DNA from: Terriglobia bacterium | GTDB lineage: Bacteria; Acidobacteriota; Terriglobia; UBA7540 | Assembly (NCBI GenBank): GCA_022866195.1 | Contig: JALHUF010000526.1 | Location: 1-5,403, forward strand | DNA: 5,403 nt | Direction: 5' to 3' | Shown here: piece after piece, positions 1 to 5,403 of the stretch | Layout of the letters: each line of letters begins with the position of its first letter | Numbering within the stretch: position 1 is the stretch's first letter | Position numbers and translations under genes: made by a program | The notes under the pieces: model-generated | Database searches by the model: none | Told to the model about the DNA's origin: nothing | The model's input: only the letters and a program-made list of their open reading frames with translations

Positions 1-2153
1 AGCCTGACCCGTCCCAGCCCCGTCGCCGATGGTGCTTCCGGCCTACCACCCCTTCGGGCGAGAATCCGGACCTCGTCTTTGCGGACGAGCATCTTCACCC
101 GGCCTACCTGGATCTCGAGGTGGTCAGCATCGAGGATACGAGCAACCGTACCCGGGGCGGAAAGGTTCGCCACCCGCACTCGATCACCGATTGCGGGCGC
201 CCCATCCACGGTCACCTCGTCCTCCGCGGCAGGCGCGCCCAGGGCTTCGAGCACTTGGGCGTTCCAATCCTCCCGGACTTCCTGCTTCAGACCCGCAGCT
301 TTGCGGTCAGCCCGCCTGGCCGCCTTCGCCGCCTCGGCCTGGACGCGGAGCTCAGCGACGGCCTGTTCCCATTTTTTCTCGTATTGACCTAGCGTCTTCT
401 CCAGACGCCCATCGAGCTCCTGAAGCTTGGCGCGACGTTTCTGCTGAAACTCCTGCTCCAGCTCGGCTCGGCGGGCCTCCAATTCTCGCTGCTGCTCCGC
501 CAGGCGGACGGTCCCGCGCTCGAACTCGGCTTTCTGCTCGTGGAGCTTGGCCAGCAACGACGCGGCCTCCGCCTCCGCCGGGTGGAGCAGCGTACGCGCC
601 TTCTCCACGATGGAACGCTCCAGGCCCAGGCGCTCAGCGATCTCCAAGGCGCTGGATTTCCCCGGCAGGCCAATCAGGAGGCGGTAAGTGGGCTGAAGTG
701 TTGCTTCGTCGAACTCCATGGCGGCGTTCACGGCTTCCGGGGTTTCGGCAGCGTATGCTTTCAGACGCGAATGGTGGGTCGTCACGAAGGTCATCGCCTG
801 GCGAGCGCGGAAATACTCAAGAATGGCCACGGCCAGAGCGGCTCCTTCGCTCGGCTCGGTGCTGGCGCCGAGCTCATCCAACAGCACCAAATCATTCCGG
901 TCCGCCACCTGGGCCATCGCCTGGATGTTCGTCACATGTGCGGAGAAGGTGCTCAGGTTCGCCTCAATGGACTGCTGGTCGCCGATATCAGCCAGCACCC
1001 GCCCGAAAAGCGGCAGGTGGGCTTCGCTGGCGAGTACCGGCAGACCCGCCTGGGCCATGAGCACGGCGAGGCCGATGGTCTTTACGGTCACAGTTTTCCC
1101 GCCAGTGTTGGGGCCGCTGACTACCATGAGCGTCCTGGGTTCTGCCAGTTCGACCGTCAGCGGCACCGGTTTCCGCTTTTGGGCACGCAGGGTTTTCTCC
1201 AGCAGCGGGTGCCGGACGTCCTTGAGCACAAGCGCGCGCTCACCGGCAAACTGGGGCAGGCAACAATCGTAGGCGCGGGCAAATTCCGCCTTGGCAAATG
1301 CCAAGTCAAGCTCGCTCAGGATCTCGGCGGCCGTCAGAAGGTCTTCACGTCGCTCCCGGAGCTTGGCGCTGAACTCGGCCAGGATGCGCTGAATCTCGGC
1401 GAATTCCCGGTCCTGAAGTTCCACCAGTTCGTTGTTGAGTGGCAGCGTCTCGAGGGGCTCAAGATAAACGGTCGCGCCCGAGGAGCTGGCGCCGTGGACC
1501 ACGCCGGCGACGCGTCGCTTCTCTTCGGCGCGTATGGGGATGACAAAGCGCTCGTTGCGGATGGTGACCACGGCGTCCTGCAACACGTGGTCCTGGCTGT
1601 AACGGCGCAGCAGCTTCTCGAGCGCGGCCTGCACTTCCCGGCGCAGACGCTCGATGGCCCGGCGAATACGCGCCAGTTCCGGGCTCGCCGAGGAATCAAT
1701 GGAACCGTCCGGAAGGATTTTGCCGTCCAGTTCCGCCACCAGCGAGCGGAAGTCGGCCAAGCCACGCACGAGGCCGTCCAGGCGGGTGAAAGGGGTCTTC
1801 AGGAAGAGCGAGCGGAGGTCGCGGGCGGCGCGGGCCACTTCCACCACCGCCAGAATCTCCAGCGCGGATAAGGACACCCCCTCGGGGGCTAGCTCGTCCA
1901 ACATGCCTCGCGGGTCCTTCAGCAAGCCGAGACTGGGGCGGGGACTTTCGCGAAGATACTCGCGCGCTTCCGCAACATGCGCGAAATCGCGCGCGATTTC
2001 TTCAAGCTGCGCGCGGGGCTTAAGCTCCTCAAGCGCCGGCTCGCTGATGGGCCCGGAGAGAAACCCGCGCAACAGTCCCACCACGGCCGGGAACTCCAGC
2101 ACCTTGAGGGAAAAGCTGTCGCTGACTTCGGACCTGGGATCGGAACAATTCAT
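1..2153 (-). CDS. mutS2: Endonuclease MutS2 / ribosome-rescue factor RqcU, 3'-truncated by window edge
   Basis: This is a MutS-family ATPase of the MutS2 type. Family members suppress homologous recombination in some bacteria and, in Bacillus subtilis, recognise and split collided ribosomes. The open frame runs 717 codons to the left edge without a stop. The N-terminus has the family-like LKVLEFPAVVGLL (about residues 15-27), followed by the lever/core region. The ATPase has Walker A GPNTGGKT at residues 347-354, Walker B LVLLDELGAST with D426/E427, and the switch segment TTHHSRLK around H460/H461. A charged helical stretch at about 525-625, rich in E, K, R and Q, looks like the long coiled coil. 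A KOW-like segment starts at IGDRVRV (about residue 655). The C-terminal Smr nuclease domain expected in this family lies outside the window, so its presence is unknown. The ATG at 2153 is the first usable start, because an in-frame TGA lies four codons upstream (2163-2165). It is preceded by a consensus-like promoter but no clear Shine-Dalgarno. Absence of the mismatch-recognition N-domain separates it from MutS1. Confidence 0.95.
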   Translation of the reverse strand, partial: MNCSDPRSEVSDSFSLKVLEFPAVVGLLRGFLSGPISEPALEELKPRAQLEEIARDFAHVAEAREYLRESPRPSLGLLKDPRGMLDELAPEGVSLSALEILAVVEVARAARDLRSLFLKTPFTRLDGLVRGLADFRSLVAELDGKILPDGSIDSSASPELARIRRAIERLRREVQAALEKLLRRYSQDHVLQDAVVTIRNERFVIPIRAEEKRRVAGVVHGASSSGATVYLEPLETLPLNNELVELQDREFAEIQRILAEFSAKLRERREDLLTAAEILSELDLAFAKAEFARAYDCCLPQFAGERALVLKDVRHPLLEKTLRAQKRKPVPLTVELAEPRTLMVVSGPNTGGKTVTVKTIGLAVLMAQAGLPVLASEAHLPLFGRVLADIGDQQSIEANLSTFSAHVTNIQAMAQVADRNDLVLLDELGASTEPSEGAALAVAILEYFRARQAMTFVTTHHSRLKAYAAETPEAVNAAMEFDEATLQPTYRLLIGLPGKSSALEIAERLGLERSIVEKARTLLHPAEAEAASLLAKLHEQKAEFERGTVRLAEQQRELEARRAELEQEFQQKRRAKLQELDGRLEKTLGQYEKKWEQAVAELRVQAEAAKAARRADRKAAGLKQEVREDWNAQVLEALGAPAAEDEVTVDGAPAIGDRVRVANLSAPGTVARILDADHLEIQVGRVKMLVRKDEVRILARRGGRPEAPSATGLGRVR

Positions 2154-2176
2154 GCGGAATGTTCAACTCAGCCTAA

Positions 2177-2205
2177 ATCGTAGCGGCGGGAGACAAGAGT
2201 GTCAA
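2177..2205 (-). promoter_or_regulatory. Sigma70-like promoter for mutS2
   Basis: Read on the minus strand, a perfect -35 hexamer TTGACA (2200-2205) is followed by exactly 17 bases and a -10 hexamer TACGAT (2177-2182, 4 of 6 consensus bases including the key A and final T). It sits in the only non-coding gap before mutS2 and points into that gene. A start of transcription about 7 bases beyond the -10 box, near 2170, would give a leader of only about 17 bases before the ATG at 2153. It is identified by pattern only; no expression data are available. Confidence 0.65.
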
Positions 2206-2206
2206 C

Positions 2207-2222
2207 GCGGGTGTCGTCCCGC
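2207..2222. repeat. Short inverted repeat abutting the mutS2 -35 box
   Basis: GCGGG and CCCGC form a perfect 5-base inverted repeat with a 6-base loop, ending one base before the TTGACA box. It could be a small operator or a weak hairpin after the LOG-family gene. There is no T tract after it in the direction of transcription, so it does not qualify as an intrinsic terminator. Inverted repeats this short are common by chance in GC-rich DNA. Confidence 0.3.
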
Positions 2223-2244
2223 TGAGAAGGGAAACCGTGCCAGA

Positions 2245-2799
2245 CTACAACTGCTTCCGCAAATACTCTACGGCTTCATCTACGGTCGTGACCAGGGTGA
2301 CAATCTCCATGGCGGGCGCCCGCCAAGTGGACCTTGAGTTAAGCTGCCCTTCCTGTCTCAAGCATTCGATGACAGGCTGCCAGTACGGGCTCATGACCAG
2401 CAGCGGTTTTCGCCCACCCACGGTCTTGGCCAGAGCCGACTTGTTCATCATTTCCCATACCAGCGCCAGCTCCGCGAGCGTGCCGGTGCCCCCGGGCAGG
2501 ACGAGGTAGGCATCGCCCCGCTCGATGAGTGTGGTCAGGCGCTCCAGGAAGGAATGCGTCCGAATCTCCTCCACAATCCACGGATTGGCCCGAGACGCCC
2601 AGAGCACGCAGGTGACGCCGATAGTATGCCCGTCAGCCTCGCGCGCACCCCGGGCCGACGCCTCCATCAAGCCCCCGTAGCCGCCATTACAGACGGCAAA
2701 GCCGCCCTCCGCCAGCAGTCGCCCCAGCCCACGCGCCTCCGCATAAGCCGAGCTGCCCTCGTGCGGCAACGAACTGCCGAAGATAGTGATGGTTTTCAT
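2245..2799 (-). CDS. LOG-family protein (putative nucleoside-monophosphate phosphoribohydrolase)
   Basis: This 184-residue Rossmann-fold protein belongs to the LOG / lysine-decarboxylase-like family. Characterised members cleave nucleoside 5'-monophosphates, including cytokinin nucleotides, to free base and ribose 5-phosphate. The N-terminal TITIFGSS (residues 3-10) matches the first strand and phosphate-binding turn. GGYGGLME (39-46) corresponds to the family GGGxxGLMG motif, and PGGTGTLAE (102-110) is the diagnostic PGGxGTxxE signature with E110. The length is normal for the family and it should be cytosolic, as no signal peptide is seen. One deviation is that the usual MHxRKxxM segment before the PGG motif reads FLERLTTLI, retaining only the arginine (R87), so the exact substrate is uncertain. 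The ATG at 2799 is supported by AGGAA at 2805-2809, 5 bases upstream. It follows dacB by 76 bases and could be co-transcribed with it. Its true physiological role cannot be told from the sequence. Confidence 0.88.
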   Translation of the reverse strand: MKTITIFGSSLPHEGSSAYAEARGLGRLLAEGGFAVCNGGYGGLMEASARGAREADGHTIGVTCVLWASRANPWIVEEIRTHSFLERLTTLIERGDAYLVLPGGTGTLAELALVWEMMNKSALAKTVGGRKPLLVMSPYWQPVIECLRQEGQLNSRSTWRAPAMEIVTLVTTVDEAVEYLRKQL

Positions 2800-2804
2800 G
2801 TTGG

Positions 2805-2809
2805 TTCCT
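2805..2809 (-). promoter_or_regulatory. Ribosome-binding site of the LOG-family gene
   Basis: AGGAA on the minus strand lies 5 bases before the ATG at 2799. It is the clearest Shine-Dalgarno sequence in the window and fixes this start. It lies just downstream of the GC-rich hairpin repeat that fills the rest of the gap. Confidence 0.7.
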
Positions 2810-2823
2810 GTAAGGGACGGCCG

Positions 2824-2879
2824 TCACGAGCCTCCCGCCCGTGCTGCCACACGGGAGCACCGTGAGGATGCTCCCCTAC
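2824..2879 (-). repeat. GC-rich REP-like hairpin repeat after dacB
   Basis: Read on the minus strand, the element opens with GTAGGGGAGCA and closes its first hairpin with TGCTCCCG: a 7-base stem GGGAGCA/TGCTCCC with a 9-base loop. A second stem, CACGGGC/GCTCGTG (one G-T wobble, loop GGGAG), follows at about 2824-2842. The opening GTAGGGGAG and the CTCCCG closing are shared with the 4462-4527 element, suggesting the same dispersed family. The TAG stop codon of dacB is bases 2-4 of the element. With no following T tract it is not a canonical intrinsic terminator, although its structure could stabilise the 3' end of the dacB transcript. The exact left edge is uncertain. Confidence 0.55.
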
Positions 2880-4426
2880 CTTGTTTTTCGCCGGCCGGAA
2901 AAGTGCTGAAGGATGGCCAGAGCGATGCGGTCAACCACGGCAGCTCCCTCGGCTGGTTCCAGGAGGTAGCCGTTTCCCATGATAGAGAACGCCAGCCGCT
3001 CCCCTGAAGGTAGCTCCAGGTAACCCGCGAGCGCGTTAACGTGTTCCATCGTGCCCGTTTTAGCGCGGATACGGCCGCGCCCCGGCGAACCCCTGAAGCG
3101 CTCCGCCAAAGTGCCGTCCCCACCCGCCACCGGCAGCGAATCCAGATAAGCCCCGAAGCGCGGCGAGGCAGCCATGTATTTCAGCAGTTTGATTACGGCA
3201 CGCGGTGCCACCAGGGCATGACGCGAAAGGCCCGAGCCATCGGCGAAATTGGCCTCGGCCGGGTCAATGCCCACCTGCGCGGCGAATTCCTTGAGGACGT
3301 CCAAGCCGGCGCTCAGACTGCCGCCGTTCTTCACTTCCCGTCCGAGCGTCCTGAGCAGCATTTCTACGTGCAGGTTCTGGCTGAACTTGTTGATGGTTTT
3401 GATTTCCTGCGCGAGCGGCCCGGAGACATGCTCGGCCAGCACCACGCGCGGCGACGGCTTGGGAAAGGAATCTGGCGTGGTGGCAGCTTCGATGCGTGTC
3501 ACGTGACGGACCTCCACGCGGCCGCGGACCCGGACCCCGCGCGCTTCCAGCGCGTGCCGAAGAAGCTCGCCCATCAACTGCGGGGGATTGTCGATAGAAA
3601 CCGAATCTTGCGCCTCACCGGCGTCCACGGGGATCTCACCCCAGACGTCCAGTTGCCGCGAGCCCGGAGCGCGCTCGACGAAGATGCGCTTCCGTGTCCC
3701 TGCTGCGGAGGTCTCCACCCGATTGTTGAGCTGGTAGTAATCCGGGAAGGGCTCCAGGCGAACCTCAGCGGTTGCACCCGCCGCCGCTCCAGGCCGAACC
3801 CGCAGCAGCAAGGCATTGTCGTTGAAAGCCAGTGCCGTAACCGGGGCTCCGTAGCCCCACTGCAAGTCTTCTGCGTCCCAGCCGTGACTATAAGGCTCAA
3901 AGAGGAAGTAGCTGTCGTCAGCCACCAGGTTCCCCGTCACCTCGTGGAGGCCGTGCGCTACGGCCTGGTCCGCCAGCCTTTGAAGCACCGCGTCCGCGGG
4001 TTCCTGGGGGGCGGATGGGAATTGGCCGGGCAGCACGCGGTTGCCCAGATTCGCGTCACCGCGTCCGATCAGGAAGAGGTCTGCCACGCGGCCGCTGGAG
4101 TCCGGCGCCGTCTCCGCTTCCACCGTGGTGCGAAAAACGAAATCCACGCCGAGTTTCTCCATGGCCGCCGCCGTGGTAAACAGCTTCATATTCGAAGCAG
4201 GCAAAAAAAGCCGGTCGGCGTTGCGACTGAAGAAAACCTTGCCGTCGGAAAGGCGAACCACTTCGATGCCCCAGAGCCCGCGGCGCGCCTCCGTGCGCCG
4301 AAGGATGGCCTCGATGCGCTGGGCAAGGGTGACGCGCTTCTTTGGTGCCTCGGTGGCTACTGCAAGTGAGGAAAGCGCAACCGTCAGAACGAAGGCGATA
4401 AGTACTCGGCGGGAAAGGCTGGCCAC
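2876..4426 (-). CDS. dacB: D-alanyl-D-alanine carboxypeptidase/endopeptidase, PBP4 (DacB) family
   Basis: This is a class C low-molecular-weight penicillin-binding protein (peptidase family S13). It removes the terminal D-Ala of peptidoglycan stem peptides and/or cuts cross-links in the periplasm. From the chosen GTG it has 516 residues, within the family range. Residues 1-24 form a signal peptide: SRR, a hydrophobic core, then AVA before TEAPKK. The three active-site motifs are present: SNMK (nucleophile S78, K81), SQN (S349-N351) and KTG (456-458). The conserved DGSGLSRH block (about 396-403) also matches, although the N that follows in E. coli PBP4 is A here. The long insert between SxxK and SxN is typical of PBP4. 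GTG 4426 is preferred because GAGAAG (4437-4442) lies 10 bases upstream. GTG 4435 would leave only 1 base of spacing but still gives a signal peptide. The frame stays open to a GTG at 4540, but that extension runs through the hairpin repeat at 4462-4527 and would bury the signal peptide, so I reject it. The stop codon falls inside another repeat. Confidence 0.93.
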   Translation of the reverse strand: MASLSRRVLIAFVLTVALSSLAVATEAPKKRVTLAQRIEAILRRTEARRGLWGIEVVRLSDGKVFFSRNADRLFLPASNMKLFTTAAAMEKLGVDFVFRTTVEAETAPDSSGRVADLFLIGRGDANLGNRVLPGQFPSAPQEPADAVLQRLADQAVAHGLHEVTGNLVADDSYFLFEPYSHGWDAEDLQWGYGAPVTALAFNDNALLLRVRPGAAAGATAEVRLEPFPDYYQLNNRVETSAAGTRKRIFVERAPGSRQLDVWGEIPVDAGEAQDSVSIDNPPQLMGELLRHALEARGVRVRGRVEVRHVTRIEAATTPDSFPKPSPRVVLAEHVSGPLAQEIKTINKFSQNLHVEMLLRTLGREVKNGGSLSAGLDVLKEFAAQVGIDPAEANFADGSGLSRHALVAPRAVIKLLKYMAASPRFGAYLDSLPVAGGDGTLAERFRGSPGRGRIRAKTGTMEHVNALAGYLELPSGERLAFSIMGNGYLLEPAEGAAVVDRIALAILQHFSGRRKTR

Positions 4427-4436
4427 ACTCGGCACG

Positions 4437-4442
4437 CTTCTC
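4437..4442 (-). promoter_or_regulatory. Weak ribosome-binding site deciding the dacB start
   Basis: GAGAAG on the minus strand lies 10 bases before GTG 4426 but only 1 base before GTG 4435. The spacing therefore favours 4426, which places the signal peptide at the very N-terminus. The match to the Shine-Dalgarno consensus is only moderate. Confidence 0.4.
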
Positions 4443-4461
4443 AGCGTGGGCGTTTCAAAAG

Positions 4462-4527
4462 GTAGGGGAGGGCTTTGCCCTCCCGTCTGCTCGATCTCCT
4501 GAGCGGGAGCCCAAAGGGCTCCCCTAC
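4462..4527. repeat. BIME-like inverted pair of hairpins between hemB and dacB
   Basis: This 66-base element has perfect 9-base terminal inverted repeats (GTAGGGGAG and CTCCCCTAC). Each end forms its own hairpin with an 8-base perfect stem and a 3-base loop: GGGAGGGC-TTT-GCCCTCCC on the left (+ strand), and GGGAGCCC-TTT-GGGCTCCC on the right (minus strand). About 20 bases of spacer separate the two. The arrangement is like the paired, inverted REP units (BIMEs) of bacterial genomes, some of which are mobilised by RAYT transposases. It occupies the middle of the 164-base hemB-dacB gap (4427-4590). No T tract follows either hairpin. The rest of the gap holds only the weak dacB ribosome-binding site, and I see no convincing promoter there. 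Confidence 0.75.
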
Positions 4528-4590
4528 GACAAGAATCCACGCTTGGTCCAATCGAAGATAGGCTTCCAGTCCGAAGACGGCCCAGGGCAC

Positions 4591-5403
4591 TTATGCGCCC
4601 AACAACCGCGCCGCGTCTTTAGCGAAATAAGTCAGAATGATGTCCGCGCCGGCGCGGCGGATGGAGGTGAGCGATTCCAGGATAATCCGCTCGCGGTCAA
4701 TCCAGCCCATTCTGGCCGCGGCCTCGATGAGCGAAAATTCCCCGCTTACCTGGTAGGCGGCGATGGGGACTTCGAACCGGCGGCGCGCCAGGGCGATGAT
4801 GTCGAGGTAGGGGAGCGCCGGCTTCACCATGATGATATCGGCGCCCTCTTCAATGTCCAAGGCGATTTCGCGCAGCGCCTCGCGCTGGTTGGCGGGATCC
4901 ATCTGGTGTGATCGGCGGTCGCCAAACTGGGGTGTAGAATCCGCCGCCTCCCGAAAAGGTCCGTAGAACCCCGAGGCGTACTTGGCGGAATAAGCCAGAA
5001 TGGGAATCTGCGTGAAACTTTGCGCATCCAATGCCGCGCGGATGCGTCCGACGCGGCCGTCCATCATATCGGAAGGCGCAACCATATCAGCACCGGCGCG
5101 GGCCTGGGCGAGTGCCGTCCTGGCGAGCAGGTCAAGTGTTGAATCGTTGTCAATCTCGCCGTTTTTCACCGCACCGCAATGCCCGTGGCTCGTGTACTCG
5201 CAAAGACAGAGGTCGCAGATCACGAGCAAGCCAGGCACCGCTTGCTTCAGCGCCCGGACCGCGCGCTGCACGATGCCTTCGGGATTGTAGGCGCCCGAAC
5301 CCACCTCGTCCTTCGTTTCCGGGATGCCAAACAAGATAACGGCGGGAATGCCCAAATCGTAGGCCGCTCTGCACTCGTCCACCAACAGGTCCACCGACCA
5401 GCG
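4591..5403 (-). CDS. hemB: Porphobilinogen synthase (delta-aminolevulinic acid dehydratase), 5'-truncated by window edge
   Basis: HemB condenses two 5-aminolevulinate molecules into porphobilinogen, the first common pyrrole of haem and other tetrapyrroles, in the cytosol. The window holds the last 270 residues. The first visible residues, [10 protein letters not shown], match the family segment that lies roughly 50-60 residues from the N-terminus, so the true start lies outside the window. Counting from the first visible codon, the zinc-cysteine motif [13 protein letters not shown] supplies C66, C68 and C76, placing this among zinc-dependent rather than Asp-type, cysteine-free enzymes. [10 protein letters not shown] (about 109-118) is the conserved substrate-binding block. 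AYSAKYAS carries one active-site lysine (K141) and [14 protein letters not shown] the Schiff-base lysine (K194). The tail [11 protein letters not shown] and the final [12 protein letters not shown] are typical of the C-terminus. The gene ends at TAA 4591. No intrinsic terminator follows, so read-through into dacB is possible. Confidence 0.97.
   Translation of the reverse strand, partial: RWSVDLLVDECRAAYDLGIPAVILFGIPETKDEVGSGAYNPEGIVQRAVRALKQAVPGLLVICDLCLCEYTSHGHCGAVKNGEIDNDSTLDLLARTALAQARAGADMVAPSDMMDGRVGRIRAALDAQSFTQIPILAYSAKYASGFYGPFREAADSTPQFGDRRSHQMDPANQREALREIALDIEEGADIIMVKPALPYLDIIALARRRFEVPIAAYQVSGEFSLIEAAARMGWIDRERIILESLTSIRRAGADIILTYFAKDAARLLGA

Noticed and set aside
29..1871. Long plus-strand open frames (29-1060 and 540-1871) opposite mutS2
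   Set aside because: They lie antisense to a clearly conserved ATPase, their translations are low-complexity (rich in R, P, G and A) and match no family I recognise. Such shadows are expected in GC-rich genes.
2824..2879. Intrinsic terminator after dacB
   Set aside because: The hairpins are GC-rich but no run of T follows on the minus strand. A dispersed repeat explains the structure better.
3041..4369. A 442-residue plus-strand open frame opposite dacB
   Set aside because: It overlaps the PBP4 gene with all its catalytic motifs on the other strand. The antisense translation has no recognisable domain and no ribosome-binding support.
4528..4560. Possible dacB promoter TTGGAC on the minus strand before the repeat
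   Set aside because: The spacing to any -10-like hexamer is poor and the best candidate runs into the GC-rich repeat, so support is too weak to annotate.
4575..4600. Small hairpin around the hemB stop (GGGCGC/GTGCCC with loop ATAA)
   Set aside because: The stem is 6 bases with one wobble pair, the loop contains the stop codon and no T tract follows, so it is not a credible terminator.
4543..4911. A plus-strand open frame opposite the end of hemB
   Set aside because: It is antisense to conserved HemB residues, including the Schiff-base lysine region, and has no recognisable motif.

Overview
The window is GC-rich (roughly 60% or more by eye) and densely coding. All four recognisable genes lie on the minus strand, so transcription runs from high to low coordinates: hemB (5'-truncated by the window edge), a dacB/PBP4-type D-Ala-D-Ala carboxypeptidase, a small LOG-family protein, and mutS2/rqcU (3'-truncated by the window edge). 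The genes are chromosomal housekeeping types. I see no phage, plasmid, CRISPR, tRNA or rRNA signature. The protein styles, GC content and intergenic hairpin repeats would fit a Gram-negative soil or sediment bacterium such as an Acidobacteriota member, but that is an inference and no marker here settles it.

Layout in transcription order: hemB from 5403 to 4591 (porphobilinogen synthase, zinc-cysteine type); a 164-base gap whose main content is a paired-hairpin repeat at 4462-4527; dacB from 4426 to 2876 with a signal peptide and all three penicillin-binding motifs; a 76-base gap filled by a second, related repeat that begins inside the dacB stop codon; the LOG-family gene from 2799 to 2245 with a good ribosome-binding site; a 91-base gap holding a strong sigma70-like promoter (TTGACA-N17-TACGAT); and mutS2 from 2153 to the left edge.

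The four products belong to different processes: tetrapyrrole synthesis, periplasmic peptidoglycan trimming, nucleotide or cytokinin-type phosphoribohydrolase chemistry, and ribosome-collision rescue or recombination control. No shared pathway is evident. They look like a co-oriented housekeeping cluster, with mutS2 having its own promoter. I found no new multi-gene system. The most noteworthy non-coding structure is the GTAGGGGAG...CTCCC hairpin repeat family on both sides of dacB, including two arms that differ by compensatory base-pair changes and a copy that supplies the dacB stop codon.
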